NCBI GenBank assembly: GCA_964482495.1
Contig: CAYZXS010000002.1
Span: forward strand, 1 to 64,000
Length of the DNA: 64,000 bases
Source: J029 sp964482495
GTDB lineage: Bacteria > Planctomycetota > UBA1135
Direction of reading: 5' to 3'
Shown in pieces: positions 9,119 to 18,040 of the stretch. The notes under the pieces were generated by a model that saw only the letters and a list, made by a program, of their open reading frames with translations, had not been told where the DNA came from and ran no database searches. A program made the position numbers and the translations under genes. Each line of letters starts with the position of its first letter. Position 1 is the first letter of the stretch.

Positions 9119-10179
9119 CCGACCATGCCTCGCTTGCGCAGCCGGAGGAAGAGCATCCCCAGCGAAATCGCGGCCATGCCGAGCAGGACGTCGCGGGCCA
9201 GGTCCCCGGGCACGCGCTCGCTGCGGCCGTGCCGCTCGCGCCGCTCCTGGCGCCGCTTCAGGACCTCCGCCGGGTAGGCCTCCTCGATGCAGGAGATGCA
9301 CCAGGAGGAGATGCAGTCGGGGAAGGAGAGGGCCAGCAGGCGGCCGTCGCGGTCGCCCCAGCGGACCCGGGTCGCGCCGGATTCGGGCACGCGCAGGTCG
9401 ATGTCGTGGCCCTCGGCCTCCAGGCGGTCCTGCGTCTTCTGGAGGTCGGCGATCTCCTCGTCCGAGATCACGGTCTCCACGCGCCGCCCGGACTCCTCGT
9501 AGAGGATGTTGCCGGCGGCGGTGCTGAAGACGAACAGGACCACGAAGACCAGGTTGGTCCAGATGCCGCTCTTGGTGATGCTGCTGAGAGCCTGGACCAT
9601 CAGCGCCATCAGCAGCGTCACCAGGCCGAGCGCCTTGGCCAGCGCCAGCGGCACGGCCTTGATCTCCTCGAAGCGGCCCTCGGGGCCGGTGCTGGCGTCG
9701 AAGGCCCAGATCCACAGCAACGGCACCAGGGTCACCAGCAGCAGGAAGCCGACGTAGGAGACGGTCCGGCCGACGACGTAGACCAGCGGCGACACCGGGC
9801 GCGAGAAGTAGGTCTCGAGGGCGTTGCTGGCCAGGTCCTTCGACACCAGGTCGTAGCCGAAGAGCAGCGACAGCGGCAGCAGGACCGGGTAGACGAAGAC
9901 GTGCATCAGGCCTTCGTAGAACTGCACGGGGAAGCCCGAGTCCATGCCCCCCTCGTCGCCCATCATGCGCAGCAGCGCCGGCCAGCCCGGCATGACCTGG
10001 TAGGCGAAGTAGAACAGCGCCGTGATGCCGAAGGCGATCGCCAGGGTGCCGTAGCTGATCAGCCGCACCCAGCGCGAGGCCCAGCCGCGGCGCCAGGTGG
10101 CGGTGCAGATCGGCCACCAGGCCGGGATCCGCGACCGGTCGCCCTCGAAGCGCTCGTACTCGGCGGCGCGGAAGGCCAT
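9115..10179 (-). CDS. ABC-2 type transporter permease with large extracytoplasmic loop
   Basis: 354 residues. About six membrane segments are visible (LISYGTLAIAFGITALFYFA, VFVYPVLLPLSLLFGYDL, VGFLLLVTLVPLLWIWAF, ALGLVTLLMALMVQAL, TNLVFVVLFVFSTAAGNIL, VLLGMAAISLGMLFL). KDLASNALETYFSRPVSP is the usual ABC-2 coupling sequence. Between the fifth and last segments lies a charged region of ~100 residues containing a Cys-rich patch (SFPDCISSWCISCIEEAYP), unusual for this family and possibly metal- or disulfide-binding. It is adjacent, without a gap, to the ATPase at 10180-11109. Confidence 0.82.
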
Positions 10180-11109
10180 CTAGTGGCTCTCCAGGGCTTC
10201 GAGGAAGGCGTCTTCGAGCGAGCGGGCCGCCGGGCGCACGCCGAGCACGGTGGCGCCGCACTGACGGGCGAGGCCGAACACCGCCGCGGGCTCGATGATC
10301 TCCTCGCCGCGGGTCAGGACCAGCTCGGAGTCGCCGCTGCCGGGGGCGACCGAATAGCCGGAGCGCTCCGCCGCCTCCGTCAGCGCCGCCAGCTGCTCGG
10401 GCCGGGTCCGCACCCGCTTGGCGCCGCGGGCCGCCGCCGTCAGGCTGGCGAGCGAGTCCGAGATCTTCATCCGGCCCTCGTCCAGCACCCAGACGTGGTC
10501 GCACAAGCGCTCGACGTCCGGCAGCAGGTGGCTGGCGAGGATCAAGTGCAGGCCGTGCTCGCGCCGCACCCGGTCGATCACCTCCAGCATGCGGGCGCGG
10601 CCGCGCGGGTCGAGGCCGTTGGTGGGCTCGTCCAGGAACAGGATGTCAGGGTCGTGGACCAGCGCCGCCGCCAGCTTCCAGCGCTGGCGCATGCCGACCG
10701 AGTAGCTGGCGACCTCGCGGTAGCGCTCCTCGCCCAGGCCGACGAAGTGGAGCACATCGTGGGCCCGCAGCATGGCGTCGTCGGGCTTGAGGCCGCAGAC
10801 CTCCGCCAGGTGGGCCAGGGCCCGCACGCCCGACATGCCGGGCACGTAGGAGTCCCGCTCGGGCATGTAGCCGATGCGCCGGCGCACCGCGCGGCTGGCG
10901 CGGCGGGCGTCCTGGCCGGCCACCCGGACGCTGCCGCCCGAGGGCCGGATCAGGCCCAGGATGCAGCGGAGCAGGGTCGACTTGCCGGCTCCGTTGGGGC
11001 CGAGCAGACCGAGCGCGCCGCCTTCGAAGGCGGCGCTCAGGTCGGCCAGCGCGGTGAAGGAGCCGTAGCGGACGACTAGCCGGTCGAGCTCCAGGACGGG
11101 GGGAGGCAT
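10180..11109 (-). CDS. ABC transporter ATP-binding protein
   Basis: 309 residues. Walker A is GLLGPNGAGKSTLLRCIL, the signature-like sequence is YSVGMRQRWKLAAALV, Walker B is ILFLDEPTNGLDP, and the switch histidine is in LILASHLLPDVERLCD. After the nucleotide-binding domain an ~85-residue tail (KRVRTRPEQLAALTEAAE onward) resembles NosF/CcmA-like exporters. It is the same length as the second ATPase at 8189-9118 but clearly diverged from it, implying two ATPase/permease pairs in one operon. Six bases separate it from the lipoprotein gene at 11116. Confidence 0.92.
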   Translation of the reverse strand: MPPPVLELDRLVVRYGSFTALADLSAAFEGGALGLLGPNGAGKSTLLRCILGLIRPSGGSVRVAGQDARRASRAVRRRIGYMPERDSYVPGMSGVRALAHLAEVCGLKPDDAMLRAHDVLHFVGLGEERYREVASYSVGMRQRWKLAAALVHDPDILFLDEPTNGLDPRGRARMLEVIDRVRREHGLHLILASHLLPDVERLCDHVWVLDEGRMKISDSLASLTAAARGAKRVRTRPEQLAALTEAAERSGYSVAPGSGDSELVLTRGEEIIEPAAVFGLARQCGATVLGVRPAARSLEDAFLEALESH

Positions 11110-11115
11110 GCGGGG

Positions 11116-12111
11116 TCAGAGGACCGGCGCGAGCAGTTCCCGCTCGACGCCTGAGCGGAGTTCTTGGAGTTTCGCTTGCAGGAATTTCTCCCGGAGCGAG
11201 CGCTCCACCCGGTCCCGGACCAGGTTCAGGTCGACCACGGGGCGGACCCGAATGGTCTCGATCCGGACCAGGTAGACCCACTTCTCACCCATGATCGGGC
11301 CGCGCAGCAGGTGGCCCTCGGGCATCTTGTAGCCGAGGTCGGCGAAGCTGTGGCGCAGGAAGGCCTCCTCGTAGCGGCCGACCATGGTGCGCTTGAGCAG
11401 GCCGATGTAACCCTTGCGCTGCTTGTCATCGGGGACGACGGCGTAGCGCTCGACCGCGGCCTCCCAGTCCAGGTCGCCGTCGTTGATGGCGTTGGCGGCC
11501 TCGTCGAGCAGCTGGTACTGCCCCTTGCGCTCCTCCTGGCCGAGGGCCCGGGTCTCGCCGGCGTCGAAGAGCGGCAGCCGGATCCAGGACACCGCCAGCT
11601 CATGGAAGAACTCGGGCACCGAGCTGAGCATGTGGGTGCGCAGCTCCTGCGTCGAGTACTCCGGCTCCTGCTGGGCGATCAGCCGGGCGCGGGTCTCGAT
11701 CTCCAGGCCGTGGGCGCCGAGCGCGCCCTCGGCCACCGACTTCATGCCCCGGTCGGCGATCCAGGCGGCGGCCTCCGCCAGCAGCTCGGCCTCCTCGACC
11801 TCCGGCAGCTCTGCCTGCTCCACCAGCAGCCAGTCGCTGAAATTTTGGACCGTGCGCAGGAAGCGCAGCGAGCGCAGGTAGAGCGCCCGGTACTCCGGAT
11901 CGCGCTCGATGGTCCGGAGCAGGCTGGGGTCCCGGGCGGTGGCGGCCTCGAGCACCTCCCGGGCGCTGTAGCTGCGGCCGTCCTGGATCAGCACCGGGAC
12001 GGCCAGCGGATCCTCGTCGGTGGCCTGGGCGGGGTCCTGGAGCGGGGTCAGGCCGCCACAGGCGGGCAGGAGGGAGAGGGCGGTGGTGAGCAGGGCGGCG
12101 GTGAGCATCAT
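11116..12111 (-). CDS. lipoprotein with parvulin/SurA-like (PpiC) folding-factor domain
   Basis: 331 residues. The N-terminus is a lipoprotein signal with lipobox LLPAC. Residues ~165-320 have the usual layout of a parvulin-type chaperone: a helical arm, then VSWIRLPLFD, a long amphipathic helix (EERKGQYQLLDEAANAIN), DWEAAVERYAVVPDDKQRKG, a loop ending EGHLLRGPIMGEKWVYLVRI, and a final charged helix (ERSLREKFLQAKLQELR). Active-site histidines typical of catalytic parvulins are not obvious, so it may act only as a chaperone. It begins the leftward transporter run, suggesting a role in assembling or folding an exported product. This is a remote-similarity call. Confidence 0.65.
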   Translation of the reverse strand: MMLTAALLTTALSLLPACGGLTPLQDPAQATDEDPLAVPVLIQDGRSYSAREVLEAATARDPSLLRTIERDPEYRALYLRSLRFLRTVQNFSDWLLVEQAELPEVEEAELLAEAAAWIADRGMKSVAEGALGAHGLEIETRARLIAQQEPEYSTQELRTHMLSSVPEFFHELAVSWIRLPLFDAGETRALGQEERKGQYQLLDEAANAINDGDLDWEAAVERYAVVPDDKQRKGYIGLLKRTMVGRYEEAFLRHSFADLGYKMPEGHLLRGPIMGEKWVYLVRIETIRVRPVVDLNLVRDRVERSLREKFLQAKLQELRSGVERELLAPVL

Positions 12112-12169
12112 CGCGGTTCGGTCCTCGGGATGGATCGCGGCCAGAGCTGGATCGGGCAGCGGGACATCG

Positions 12170-12175
12170 TAACCT
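12170..12175 (+). promoter_or_regulatory. -10-like box (TAACCT), probable leaderless promoter of galK
   Basis: TAACCT ends seven bases before the GTG start at 12183 and no ribosome-binding site intervenes. The spacing places the transcript start on or beside the start codon, as in the other leaderless candidates in this window. Confidence 0.5.
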
Positions 12176-12182
12176 TGGCCGG

Positions 12183-13346
12183 GTGACGGATTCCGCCTTG
12201 ATCGACCAGGTCCGGGAGCTCTATGGCTCGGGCCGCCCCGAGCAACCGCGCTTCTACTTCGCGCCGGGGCGGGCCAACCTGCTGGGCTCCCACCTGGACT
12301 ACAACGGCGGCAGCGTCATGCCGGTAGCCCTTTCCCGCGGCACCTACCTGGCGGTCGGGCGGCTGCCCGAGCGGGTGCTGCGGCTGCGCTCGGCGCAATT
12401 CCCGGGGGAGGAGGTCGAGGTGCCGCTGGACCAGCTCCGGCCGGGCCGGACCAGCTCCTGGTCGGCCTACTTCGAGGGCGCGCTGTGGGTGAGCGGGCGC
12501 GCCTGGGGCGAGCTGCCGGGGCTCGAGGTGGCGGTCTGCGCCGACCTGCCGATGGCCAAGGGGCTGTCCTCCTCGGCCAGCATCGAGTGCGCCGGCGTCT
12601 ACGCCGTGGCCTCCCTGCTGGGCGCCGAGGCCAGCGCCGACGAGATGATCCACCTGGCCCACGAGGCCGAGAACGCCTACGTGGGCGTGCGCTGCGGCAT
12701 CCTCGACCAGGCCGCGATCCTGCTCGCCCGGGCAGGCCACCTGCTGCACTTCGATTGCCTGGAGCTGACCCGCGAGCACCTGCCGCTGGGGGAGGAGCTG
12801 CGCATCGCCGTGGTCGACAGCGGCGTCCAGCGCGAGTTGGCGACCTCCGCCTTCAACCAGCGCGTGGCCGAGTGCACTCAGGCGCTGGCGACCTTGCAGC
12901 GCGAGCTGCCCGGGGTCACCTGCCTGCGGGATGTCAGCCGCGAGGCCTTCGAGGCTCACCGCCACCGGCTCGAGCCGGCCCTCCAGCGCCGGGTCGAGCA
13001 CGTCGTCGATGAGGTCCAGCGCACCCGCGTCGGCGCCGAGGCCTTGCGCGCCGGCCGGCCCGAGGATTTCGGCCGCATGATGGCCGCCGCTCACGAGTCG
13101 CTGCGCAGCCTCTACGAGGTCTCCACGCCCGAGCTCGACGCCCTGGTCGAGGCTTCGGTCGCGGTCCCCGGCTGCCACGGCGCCCGCCTCACTGGCGCCG
13201 GCTTCGGCGGCTGCATCGTCGCCCTGCTCCACCCCGGCGCCGCCGAGGACTACCAGCGCCAGGTCAGCGAACGCTACCGCCGAGAAACCGGCCGCGACGC
13301 CGTCATCCACTGGTTCGAGCCCAGCGGCGGCCCGTGTGAACTCTGA
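12183..13346 (+). CDS. galK: galactokinase-family GHMP sugar kinase
   Basis: 387 residues, the usual GalK length; GTG start. Motif 1, normally GRxNLIGEHTDYN, is present as APGRANLLGSHLDYNGG, keeping the sugar-contacting Arg and Asp but replacing the EH-T residues. The ATP-binding GHMP loop is PMAKGLSSSASIE, the catalytic Asp lies in CGILDQAA, and the C-terminal motif 3 is GARLTGAGFGGCIVALL. It phosphorylates galactose, or a related sugar given the altered motif, at C1. No other Leloir gene is adjacent. Confidence 0.88.
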   Translation: MTDSALIDQVRELYGSGRPEQPRFYFAPGRANLLGSHLDYNGGSVMPVALSRGTYLAVGRLPERVLRLRSAQFPGEEVEVPLDQLRPGRTSSWSAYFEGALWVSGRAWGELPGLEVAVCADLPMAKGLSSSASIECAGVYAVASLLGAEASADEMIHLAHEAENAYVGVRCGILDQAAILLARAGHLLHFDCLELTREHLPLGEELRIAVVDSGVQRELATSAFNQRVAECTQALATLQRELPGVTCLRDVSREAFEAHRHRLEPALQRRVEHVVDEVQRTRVGAEALRAGRPEDFGRMMAAAHESLRSLYEVSTPELDALVEASVAVPGCHGARLTGAGFGGCIVALLHPGAAEDYQRQVSERYRRETGRDAVIHWFEPSGGPCEL

Positions 13347-13373
13347 CGACGATCGGCGTCGACGATCGTGTCA
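13344..13373. repeat. inverted repeat between convergent genes
   Basis: TGAC-G-ACGATC on the left pairs with GATCGT-GTCA on the right around a nine-base centre. It starts at the galK stop codon and lies before the convergent gene ending at 13403. No T-run follows, so it is at best a weak bidirectional terminator. Confidence 0.35.
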
Positions 13374-13402
13374 GGCTCCTTCGTGCAGTCCCGGTCGCCC
13401 GC

Positions 13403-14581
13403 TCAGGGCTGGCGTACCGGCAGCAGCAGCTCGTTGCGGTGCGGGCTCCCGTCCGCGGGCGGCCGCCGCCGCCACACCGGTCCGGCGGCCTCGAGCCGGC
13501 CCTTGCGGGCGCCGTCGCGCAGGGACGCGGCGCTCGTCGCGACGTCGACCTCGGCGGCGTAGCTCAGCCAGCGCAGGTAGAGCCCGGCAGGCTGCTCGAC
13601 CACCGTCAGGCCCTCGGGCAGGCGCGGCGGCAGCGGGCCGATCACCGCGCAGGCGGCGGCGGAGGCCGCCCCGCGCGCGTCCAGCCACTCCCAGAGCACG
13701 GGGGCGGCGACGCCGGCTTCGACCAAGGAGGAGTGCCAGGCCCCGGCCGCCGGCCCCCGCAGCAGCCGCAGCGCCGGCCGCTGGACCACGGCGATGCTGT
13801 CGCTGCCGAGCTTGCCGCCCTTCACGGGGTCGGTCACCACCCCGGTCCAGCGCAGCTCGCGCGGCGCCTGCCGCGGCGGCGCGAAGGCGCGGTCGAAGTA
13901 GAGGACGTCCAGCTCGATCTTGTCGAAGCGCTCGATCTGGCGGACGTCGCCGACGGTCCAGGTCCAGGTCGCCGGCATGCGCCGGCCGTCCCGCTGCGCC
14001 GCCCAGTCGTCGAGCTCGAGGGTGACCTCGGCGTGCACCAGCCGTCGCGGCAGCAGGTCGTCGTCGAGCTCGAGGGAGCACTCGCCGAGCGCGCTGCGGA
14101 AGCGGAGCTCGCGGAGGTCCGGCGGCGCCTCCTCCAGCGGGTCGACGGAATCCCACGGGAAGCGGCAGGCGATCCAACGCAGCCAGGTCTGCACCGCCAG
14201 CTCCCGAGCCGGGTAGCGGCCGTATTCGGCGTCGCCGCCGCGGACCCAGGCGGTCTCGCTCGCCTCGAGCAGGAAGACGTTCTTCTGCAGGCCGGCCCGC
14301 AGCAGGTAGCGCAGGCGGTCCGGGCCGCCGAGGCCGACCTCGCACTCTTGCGTGACGGGTTCGCCGCCGCCGACGATGAAGCTGGTCTTGCCAAAGAACA
14401 AGAAGTGCTGAGCCAGCCGGTCCGGCGGCGCCAGGCCGACGCCGCGAGCCGCGGCGAAGCGGGCGGCGCCGCCGGCAGCCACCGCCGGGTCCTGCTCGGT
14501 GTCCAGCGCTCGCGCCGTGGCCGGCTCCTGCGCCGAGGCCGGGACCACCGCCGCGGCCGCCAGCAGGAGCGCGCTCAGCAA
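13403..14581 (-). CDS. exported protein of unknown function
   Basis: 392 residues if translation starts at TTG 14581. That start is supported by a strong GGAGGGG a few bases upstream, a seven-base overlap with the aminotransferase stop, and a good signal peptide (LLSALLLAAAAVVPASAQ, cleavage after AQ). A longer frame upstream is out-of-frame aminotransferase sequence. The mature part alternates charged helices and beta strands (HFLFFGKTSFIVGGGEP, TWTWTVGDVRQIERFDKIEL). There are no recognised catalytic motifs or membrane segments beyond the signal. It is probably periplasmic. Function unknown. Confidence 0.78.
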   Translation of the reverse strand: MLSALLLAAAAVVPASAQEPATARALDTEQDPAVAAGGAARFAAARGVGLAPPDRLAQHFLFFGKTSFIVGGGEPVTQECEVGLGGPDRLRYLLRAGLQKNVFLLEASETAWVRGGDAEYGRYPARELAVQTWLRWIACRFPWDSVDPLEEAPPDLRELRFRSALGECSLELDDDLLPRRLVHAEVTLELDDWAAQRDGRRMPATWTWTVGDVRQIERFDKIELDVLYFDRAFAPPRQAPRELRWTGVVTDPVKGGKLGSDSIAVVQRPALRLLRGPAAGAWHSSLVEAGVAAPVLWEWLDARGAASAAACAVIGPLPPRLPEGLTVVEQPAGLYLRWLSYAAEVDVATSAASLRDGARKGRLEAAGPVWRRRPPADGSPHRNELLLPVRQP

Positions 14582-15768
14582 CCGGCCCCTCCGGCGGTCC
14601 AGGCACCCAAGCGCGCCGCCGCCTCGCGCAGGGTCCGCTCCTCCTTGGCGTAGCAGAAGCGGACCAGCTTCCGGCCCCGCTCCGGGTCGGCGTAGAAGGA
14701 GGAGCCGGGCACGGTCGCCACTCCCGCCTCGCGCGTCAGCCGCAGCGCGAAGGCGACGTCGTCCTCGCCGGGACGGAGGAAGGGGCTGGCGTCGCACATG
14801 ACGTAGTAGGCGCCGTCAGGCGCCTCGCAACCGAAGCCGTTGGCCTGGAGGGCGGCCACCAGGCGGTCCCTGCGGTCCCGATAATCCCTCCGCAGGCCGT
14901 CGAAGTAGTCGTCCGGCCAGCGCAGCGCCTCCGCCACCGCCTCCTGCAGCGGCGCCGGGGCGCCCACGGTGAGGAAGTCGTGGACCTTGCGCACGCCGCT
15001 GGTCAGCGCCGGCGGGCTCACCACCCAGCCGACCCGCCAGCCGGTGACGCTGAAGGTCTTCGAGGCGCCGCTGACCACCACCGTGCGCTCGGCCATGCCG
15101 GGTTCGAGCAGCGGCGTCCGGTGCGGGCCGGTGAACAGGATCTCCTCGTAGATCTCGTCGGTGAAGAGCAGCAGGTCGTGCTCCTTCACCAACTCGCACA
15201 GGCCGGCGACCTCCTCGCGCCCGAAGACCCGGCCGGTGGGGTTGTGCGGCGTGTTCAAGACCACCGCCCGGGTGCGCGGCGTGACCGCCGCCCGCATCGC
15301 CTCGAGGTCGAGGCGGAAGCCGTCGGCCAGCGGCACGAAGCGCGGCACCGCCTCGCACAGCACCCCGTCCGGCCCGTAGTTCTCGTAGTAGGGCTCCGGG
15401 ATCAGCAGCTCGTCGCCGGGGTCGAGGATGCCGAGCATCGCCGCCAGCATCGCCTCGGTGGCGCCGCAGCAGACCGTGACCTGCTCGTCCGGCTCGATCG
15501 TGACCCCGCGCCGCTCCCGCAGGAAGCCGCCGATCGCGGCCCGCAGCCGCGGCGAGCCCCAGGTCACGGCGTACTGGTTGTGGTCGGCGGCGATCGCCCG
15601 CTGGGCCGCCTCCTTCAGCGCCGCCGGGGCCGGGAAGTCGGGGAAGCCTTGGGCCAGGTTGATGGCGTCGTGCTCGGCCGCGACCCGGCTCATCTCCCGG
15701 ATCACCGACTCGGTGAACCGCTCCGCCTTGCGCGAGATCCGCAAGCCGCTGCCGCCGGCCGGTCTCAC
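14575..15768 (-). CDS. PLP-dependent class I/II aminotransferase
   Basis: 397 residues of fold-type I aminotransferases. INLAQGFPDFPAP, NQYAVTWGSPRLRAAI, VCCGATEAMLAAML, NTPHNPTGRVF, DEIYEEILF and the PLP-lysine motif SGASKTFSVTGWRVGW are all intact, and RFCYAKEE carries the substrate-carboxylate arginine. Sequence style is closest to the kynurenine/methionine aminotransferase (YbdL, KAT) subgroup, so it probably transaminates methionine, glutamine or aromatic amino acids. The GTG start at 15768 overlaps the stop of the HEAT lipoprotein as GTGA. Confidence 0.92.
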   Translation of the reverse strand: MRPAGGSGLRISRKAERFTESVIREMSRVAAEHDAINLAQGFPDFPAPAALKEAAQRAIAADHNQYAVTWGSPRLRAAIGGFLRERRGVTIEPDEQVTVCCGATEAMLAAMLGILDPGDELLIPEPYYENYGPDGVLCEAVPRFVPLADGFRLDLEAMRAAVTPRTRAVVLNTPHNPTGRVFGREEVAGLCELVKEHDLLLFTDEIYEEILFTGPHRTPLLEPGMAERTVVVSGASKTFSVTGWRVGWVVSPPALTSGVRKVHDFLTVGAPAPLQEAVAEALRWPDDYFDGLRRDYRDRRDRLVAALQANGFGCEAPDGAYYVMCDASPFLRPGEDDVAFALRLTREAGVATVPGSSFYADPERGRKLVRFCYAKEERTLREAAARLGAWTAGGAGC

Positions 15769-16676
15769 CCCTCCGGGTCCGCGATCCAGTCCTCGGCCGA
15801 CGGGCCCCGGTCCTCGCCGTGGATCTTCTGCAGCGCGGCGCGGGCGGCGCCGGCGACGTAGCCGTCGGCGTCGCCGAGGGCGCGGGCCAGCACGGGAGTG
15901 GCGCTGCGGTCGCCGATCTCGCCCAGGGACCAGGCGGCGAAGGTCCGCACCCGCGCCTCGGTGTCCTCGCTCAGGCGCTTGGTCAGGAAGCCGACGGCGT
16001 GCGCCGCCCGGATCACCCCCAGGCCGGCGGTGGCCTGGGTGCGGACGCTGATCAACTCGTGCTGCAGCATCGGGATCATGGTCGCGGCCAGGTAGGGGTC
16101 GGGGTCGCCCACCTGGACCTGGATCCTCGCCAGCCGCAGGCAGGCGTAGGCGGCGTTGCGCATCACCGGGTCGGGCGCGGCCGGGTCCGTGACCACCTCG
16201 TGGATCGGCGCCATCGGGGTCGCCGGCGCGGCGTGGATGCCTACCGCGAGCATGGCGTTCGCGGCCAGCATCGGGTCCTCGTGGCCGACGTTGCTCATGA
16301 TCAGCTCGAGCACCGAGGGGTCCTCGCGGGCGAAGGCCAGCGCTGCGGTGGCGATGGCCCGGCTGCGCGGCTCTCCGGCGACCGTCAGCCGCTTCAGCTC
16401 CTCCTTGTTCTGGCGCACCAAGGTGGCGATGGCGCGCTCGGTGAAGTCGATCTGCTCGAGGTTCTCGAGGTCACGCTCCGCGCCCATGGCCATCTGCCAG
16501 GCGGTCAGCTTGGTGTCGCACTGCACCAGCAGCTGGCCGACCTGGAGCTCGGCCCGGGCCGCCTCGGGCCGGTAGTCCTCGGCGGGGACGCCTTCGAGCG
16601 GGTCGCCGCCGCCGGAGGGGGCGGCGCAGGCCGCGAGCAGGCAGAGGGAGAGCGAGAGGGCGGACGGGCGGGGCAT
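15765..16676 (-). CDS. HEAT-repeat lipoprotein
   Basis: 303 residues. The signal peptide ends in the lipobox LAAC. Residues ~90-295 are tandem ~30-residue helical pairs of HEAT/PBS-lyase type (for example RTQATAGLGVIRAAHAVGFL, RVRTFAAWSLGEIGDRSATP, DGYVAGAARAALQKI). It is likely an envelope scaffold or protein-interaction surface. AGGAG lies five bases before the ATG. It is divergent from leucine dehydrogenase and cotranscribed with the aminotransferase, with no obvious metabolic link. Confidence 0.83.
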   Translation of the reverse strand: MPRPSALSLSLCLLAACAAPSGGGDPLEGVPAEDYRPEAARAELQVGQLLVQCDTKLTAWQMAMGAERDLENLEQIDFTERAIATLVRQNKEELKRLTVAGEPRSRAIATAALAFAREDPSVLELIMSNVGHEDPMLAANAMLAVGIHAAPATPMAPIHEVVTDPAAPDPVMRNAAYACLRLARIQVQVGDPDPYLAATMIPMLQHELISVRTQATAGLGVIRAAHAVGFLTKRLSEDTEARVRTFAAWSLGEIGDRSATPVLARALGDADGYVAGAARAALQKIHGEDRGPSAEDWIADPEG

Positions 16677-16689
16677 TTGACTCCTGGTC

Positions 16690-16699
16690 TACAATGATA
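16690..16699. promoter_or_regulatory. divergent -10-like boxes between HEAT lipoprotein and leucine dehydrogenase
   Basis: An AT-rich island in otherwise GC-rich DNA holds TACAAT (16690-16695, rightward) and, overlapping it on the other strand, TATCAT (16699-16694, leftward). The rightward box lies 63 nt before the TTG start of the dehydrogenase; the leftward box lies 17 nt before the lipoprotein ATG and its AGGAG. No -35 element is apparent at 17-bp spacing. Confidence 0.4.
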
Positions 16700-16758
16700 A
16701 GACCCCTGCCCGCCTCTCGTTTCTTCCGCCCAATCCCCCCTCGACCCGGACGCCCGAC

Positions 16759-17823
16759 TTGGAATTGCTCGAATGGATGGCCCGCGGGGGCCACGACCGC
16801 CTGATGGCGGTACAGGATCGCGCCACGGGTCTCCGCGCCTGGATCGCCCTCCACCACCTCGGGCGCGGCCCGGCCTACGGCGGCATCCGGGTCTGGCGCT
16901 ACCGGGACGAGGGCGAGGCCGCCCAGGACGCGCTACGGCTGTCCCGGGCCATGACCTTCAAGTGCGTGCTCGCCGGGGTGCCCGGCGGCGGCGCCAAGAC
17001 CGTGGTCCTGGCCGACCGGATGGTCGACCGGCCGGCGGCGATGACCCGCTTGGGCGAGCACATCGAGGAGCTCGGCGGCCGCTACCGCTGCGGCCCCGAC
17101 GTCGGCTTCGTCGAGGCGGACCGGGTCGCCCTGCTGCGCGGCACGCGCTGGTACGCCCACCACGGCGACGTCCTCCGCCCGGCGGGGGAGGCCACAGCCG
17201 AGGGCGGGGAGTGGGGGATCCGGGCCGCCCTCGAGCACCTGACCGGCAGCGCCGGCCTCGAAGGGGTGACCGTGGCCCTGCAGGGCCTCGGCGCGGTCGG
17301 CAGCGCCCTGGCGCGCCGGCTGCTCGAGGCCGGCGCCACCGTGGTCGCCGCCGACCCCAGCCCCGAGGCCTGCGAGCGCGCCCGCCAGGCCGGGGTGCGG
17401 CTGGTCGACCCCGGCACCATCTATGAGCAGCCCGCGGACGTCTTCGCGCCCTGCGCCCTCGGCGGCACCCTGCACGACCTCACGGTGCAGCGGCTGCGGG
17501 CGCCGATCGTGGTCGGCTGCGCCAACAACGTCCTGGCGCGGCCCGAGCACGCCCAGCTGCTGCACGACCGGGGCGTCACCTTCGTGCCCGACTTCGTCGT
17601 CAACGCCGGGGCGCTGATCGAGGGCGCCGGGCACGAGCAGAGCGGCGCCACCGACTTCACGGCCGAACTGCGCCGCATCGGCGACACCGTGCGGGCGGTG
17701 CTGCGGCGGGCGGAGGCCTCGGCCTGCACCCCGACCGAGGCGGCGGTGGAGATGGCCCGCGAGCTGCTCGAGCAGGACCACGGGCAGGACGCGCCGCGGC
17801 CTCGCAGCCAGGACGAAGCCTAG
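16759..17823 (+). CDS. leucine (Glu/Leu/Phe/Val) dehydrogenase
   Basis: 354 residues, as for leucine dehydrogenases, which oxidatively deaminate branched-chain amino acids with NAD. The TTG start at 16759 gives MELLEWM, matching the conserved MEIFKYM start of known LeuDHs; the ATG at 16777 would remove it. Conserved features are GPAYGGIRVW, MTFKCVLAG with the first active-site lysine, GGGAKTVVLAD with the catalytic lysine shifted by one glycine, CGPDVGF with its aspartate, the Rossmann loop VALQGLGAVGSALARRL, and GCANNVLA. The stop overlaps the convergent iscX stop. Confidence 0.9.
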   Translation: MELLEWMARGGHDRLMAVQDRATGLRAWIALHHLGRGPAYGGIRVWRYRDEGEAAQDALRLSRAMTFKCVLAGVPGGGAKTVVLADRMVDRPAAMTRLGEHIEELGGRYRCGPDVGFVEADRVALLRGTRWYAHHGDVLRPAGEATAEGGEWGIRAALEHLTGSAGLEGVTVALQGLGAVGSALARRLLEAGATVVAADPSPEACERARQAGVRLVDPGTIYEQPADVFAPCALGGTLHDLTVQRLRAPIVVGCANNVLARPEHAQLLHDRGVTFVPDFVVNAGALIEGAGHEQSGATDFTAELRRIGDTVRAVLRRAEASACTPTEAAVEMARELLEQDHGQDAPRPRSQDEA

Positions 17824-18038
17824 GCCTCCTGGGTCTCCTCGTACCAGGCCATCTGGATGGCCTCGAGGATCTTCTCGTTGCAGCGCTCCTTGGCGCCGCG
17901 GAAGCCGGGCAGGGCCATCACCATGTCGCGCAGCTCGGTGAAGCGGACCGACAGGGGGTCCAGTTCGGGCTCGGAGTCGTAGAGGGCCATGCCGAGGTCC
18001 TCCACGTCCAGCCAGTCCAGGTGTCGGAGCTCTTCCAT
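17820..18038 (-). CDS. iscX: Fe-S cluster assembly accessory protein IscX
   Basis: 72 residues, a small acidic protein matching IscX/YfhJ: LDWLDVEDLGMALYDSEPEL near the N-terminus, then SVRFTELRDMVMALPGF and a C-terminal EKILEAIQMAWYEE helix. IscX binds IscS and iron and tunes cluster assembly. It is the last gene of the isc operon, two bases after fdx, and its stop overlaps the convergent leucine dehydrogenase stop. Confidence 0.93.
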   Translation of the reverse strand: MEELRHLDWLDVEDLGMALYDSEPELDPLSVRFTELRDMVMALPGFRGAKERCNEKILEAIQMAWYEETQEA

Positions 18039-18040
18039 CG

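Noticed and set aside
16677..16682. TTGACT as a -35 element for leucine dehydrogenase
   Set aside because: Only seven bases separate it from TACAAT, far from the required ~17, and it overlaps the upstream ATG region of the divergent gene.
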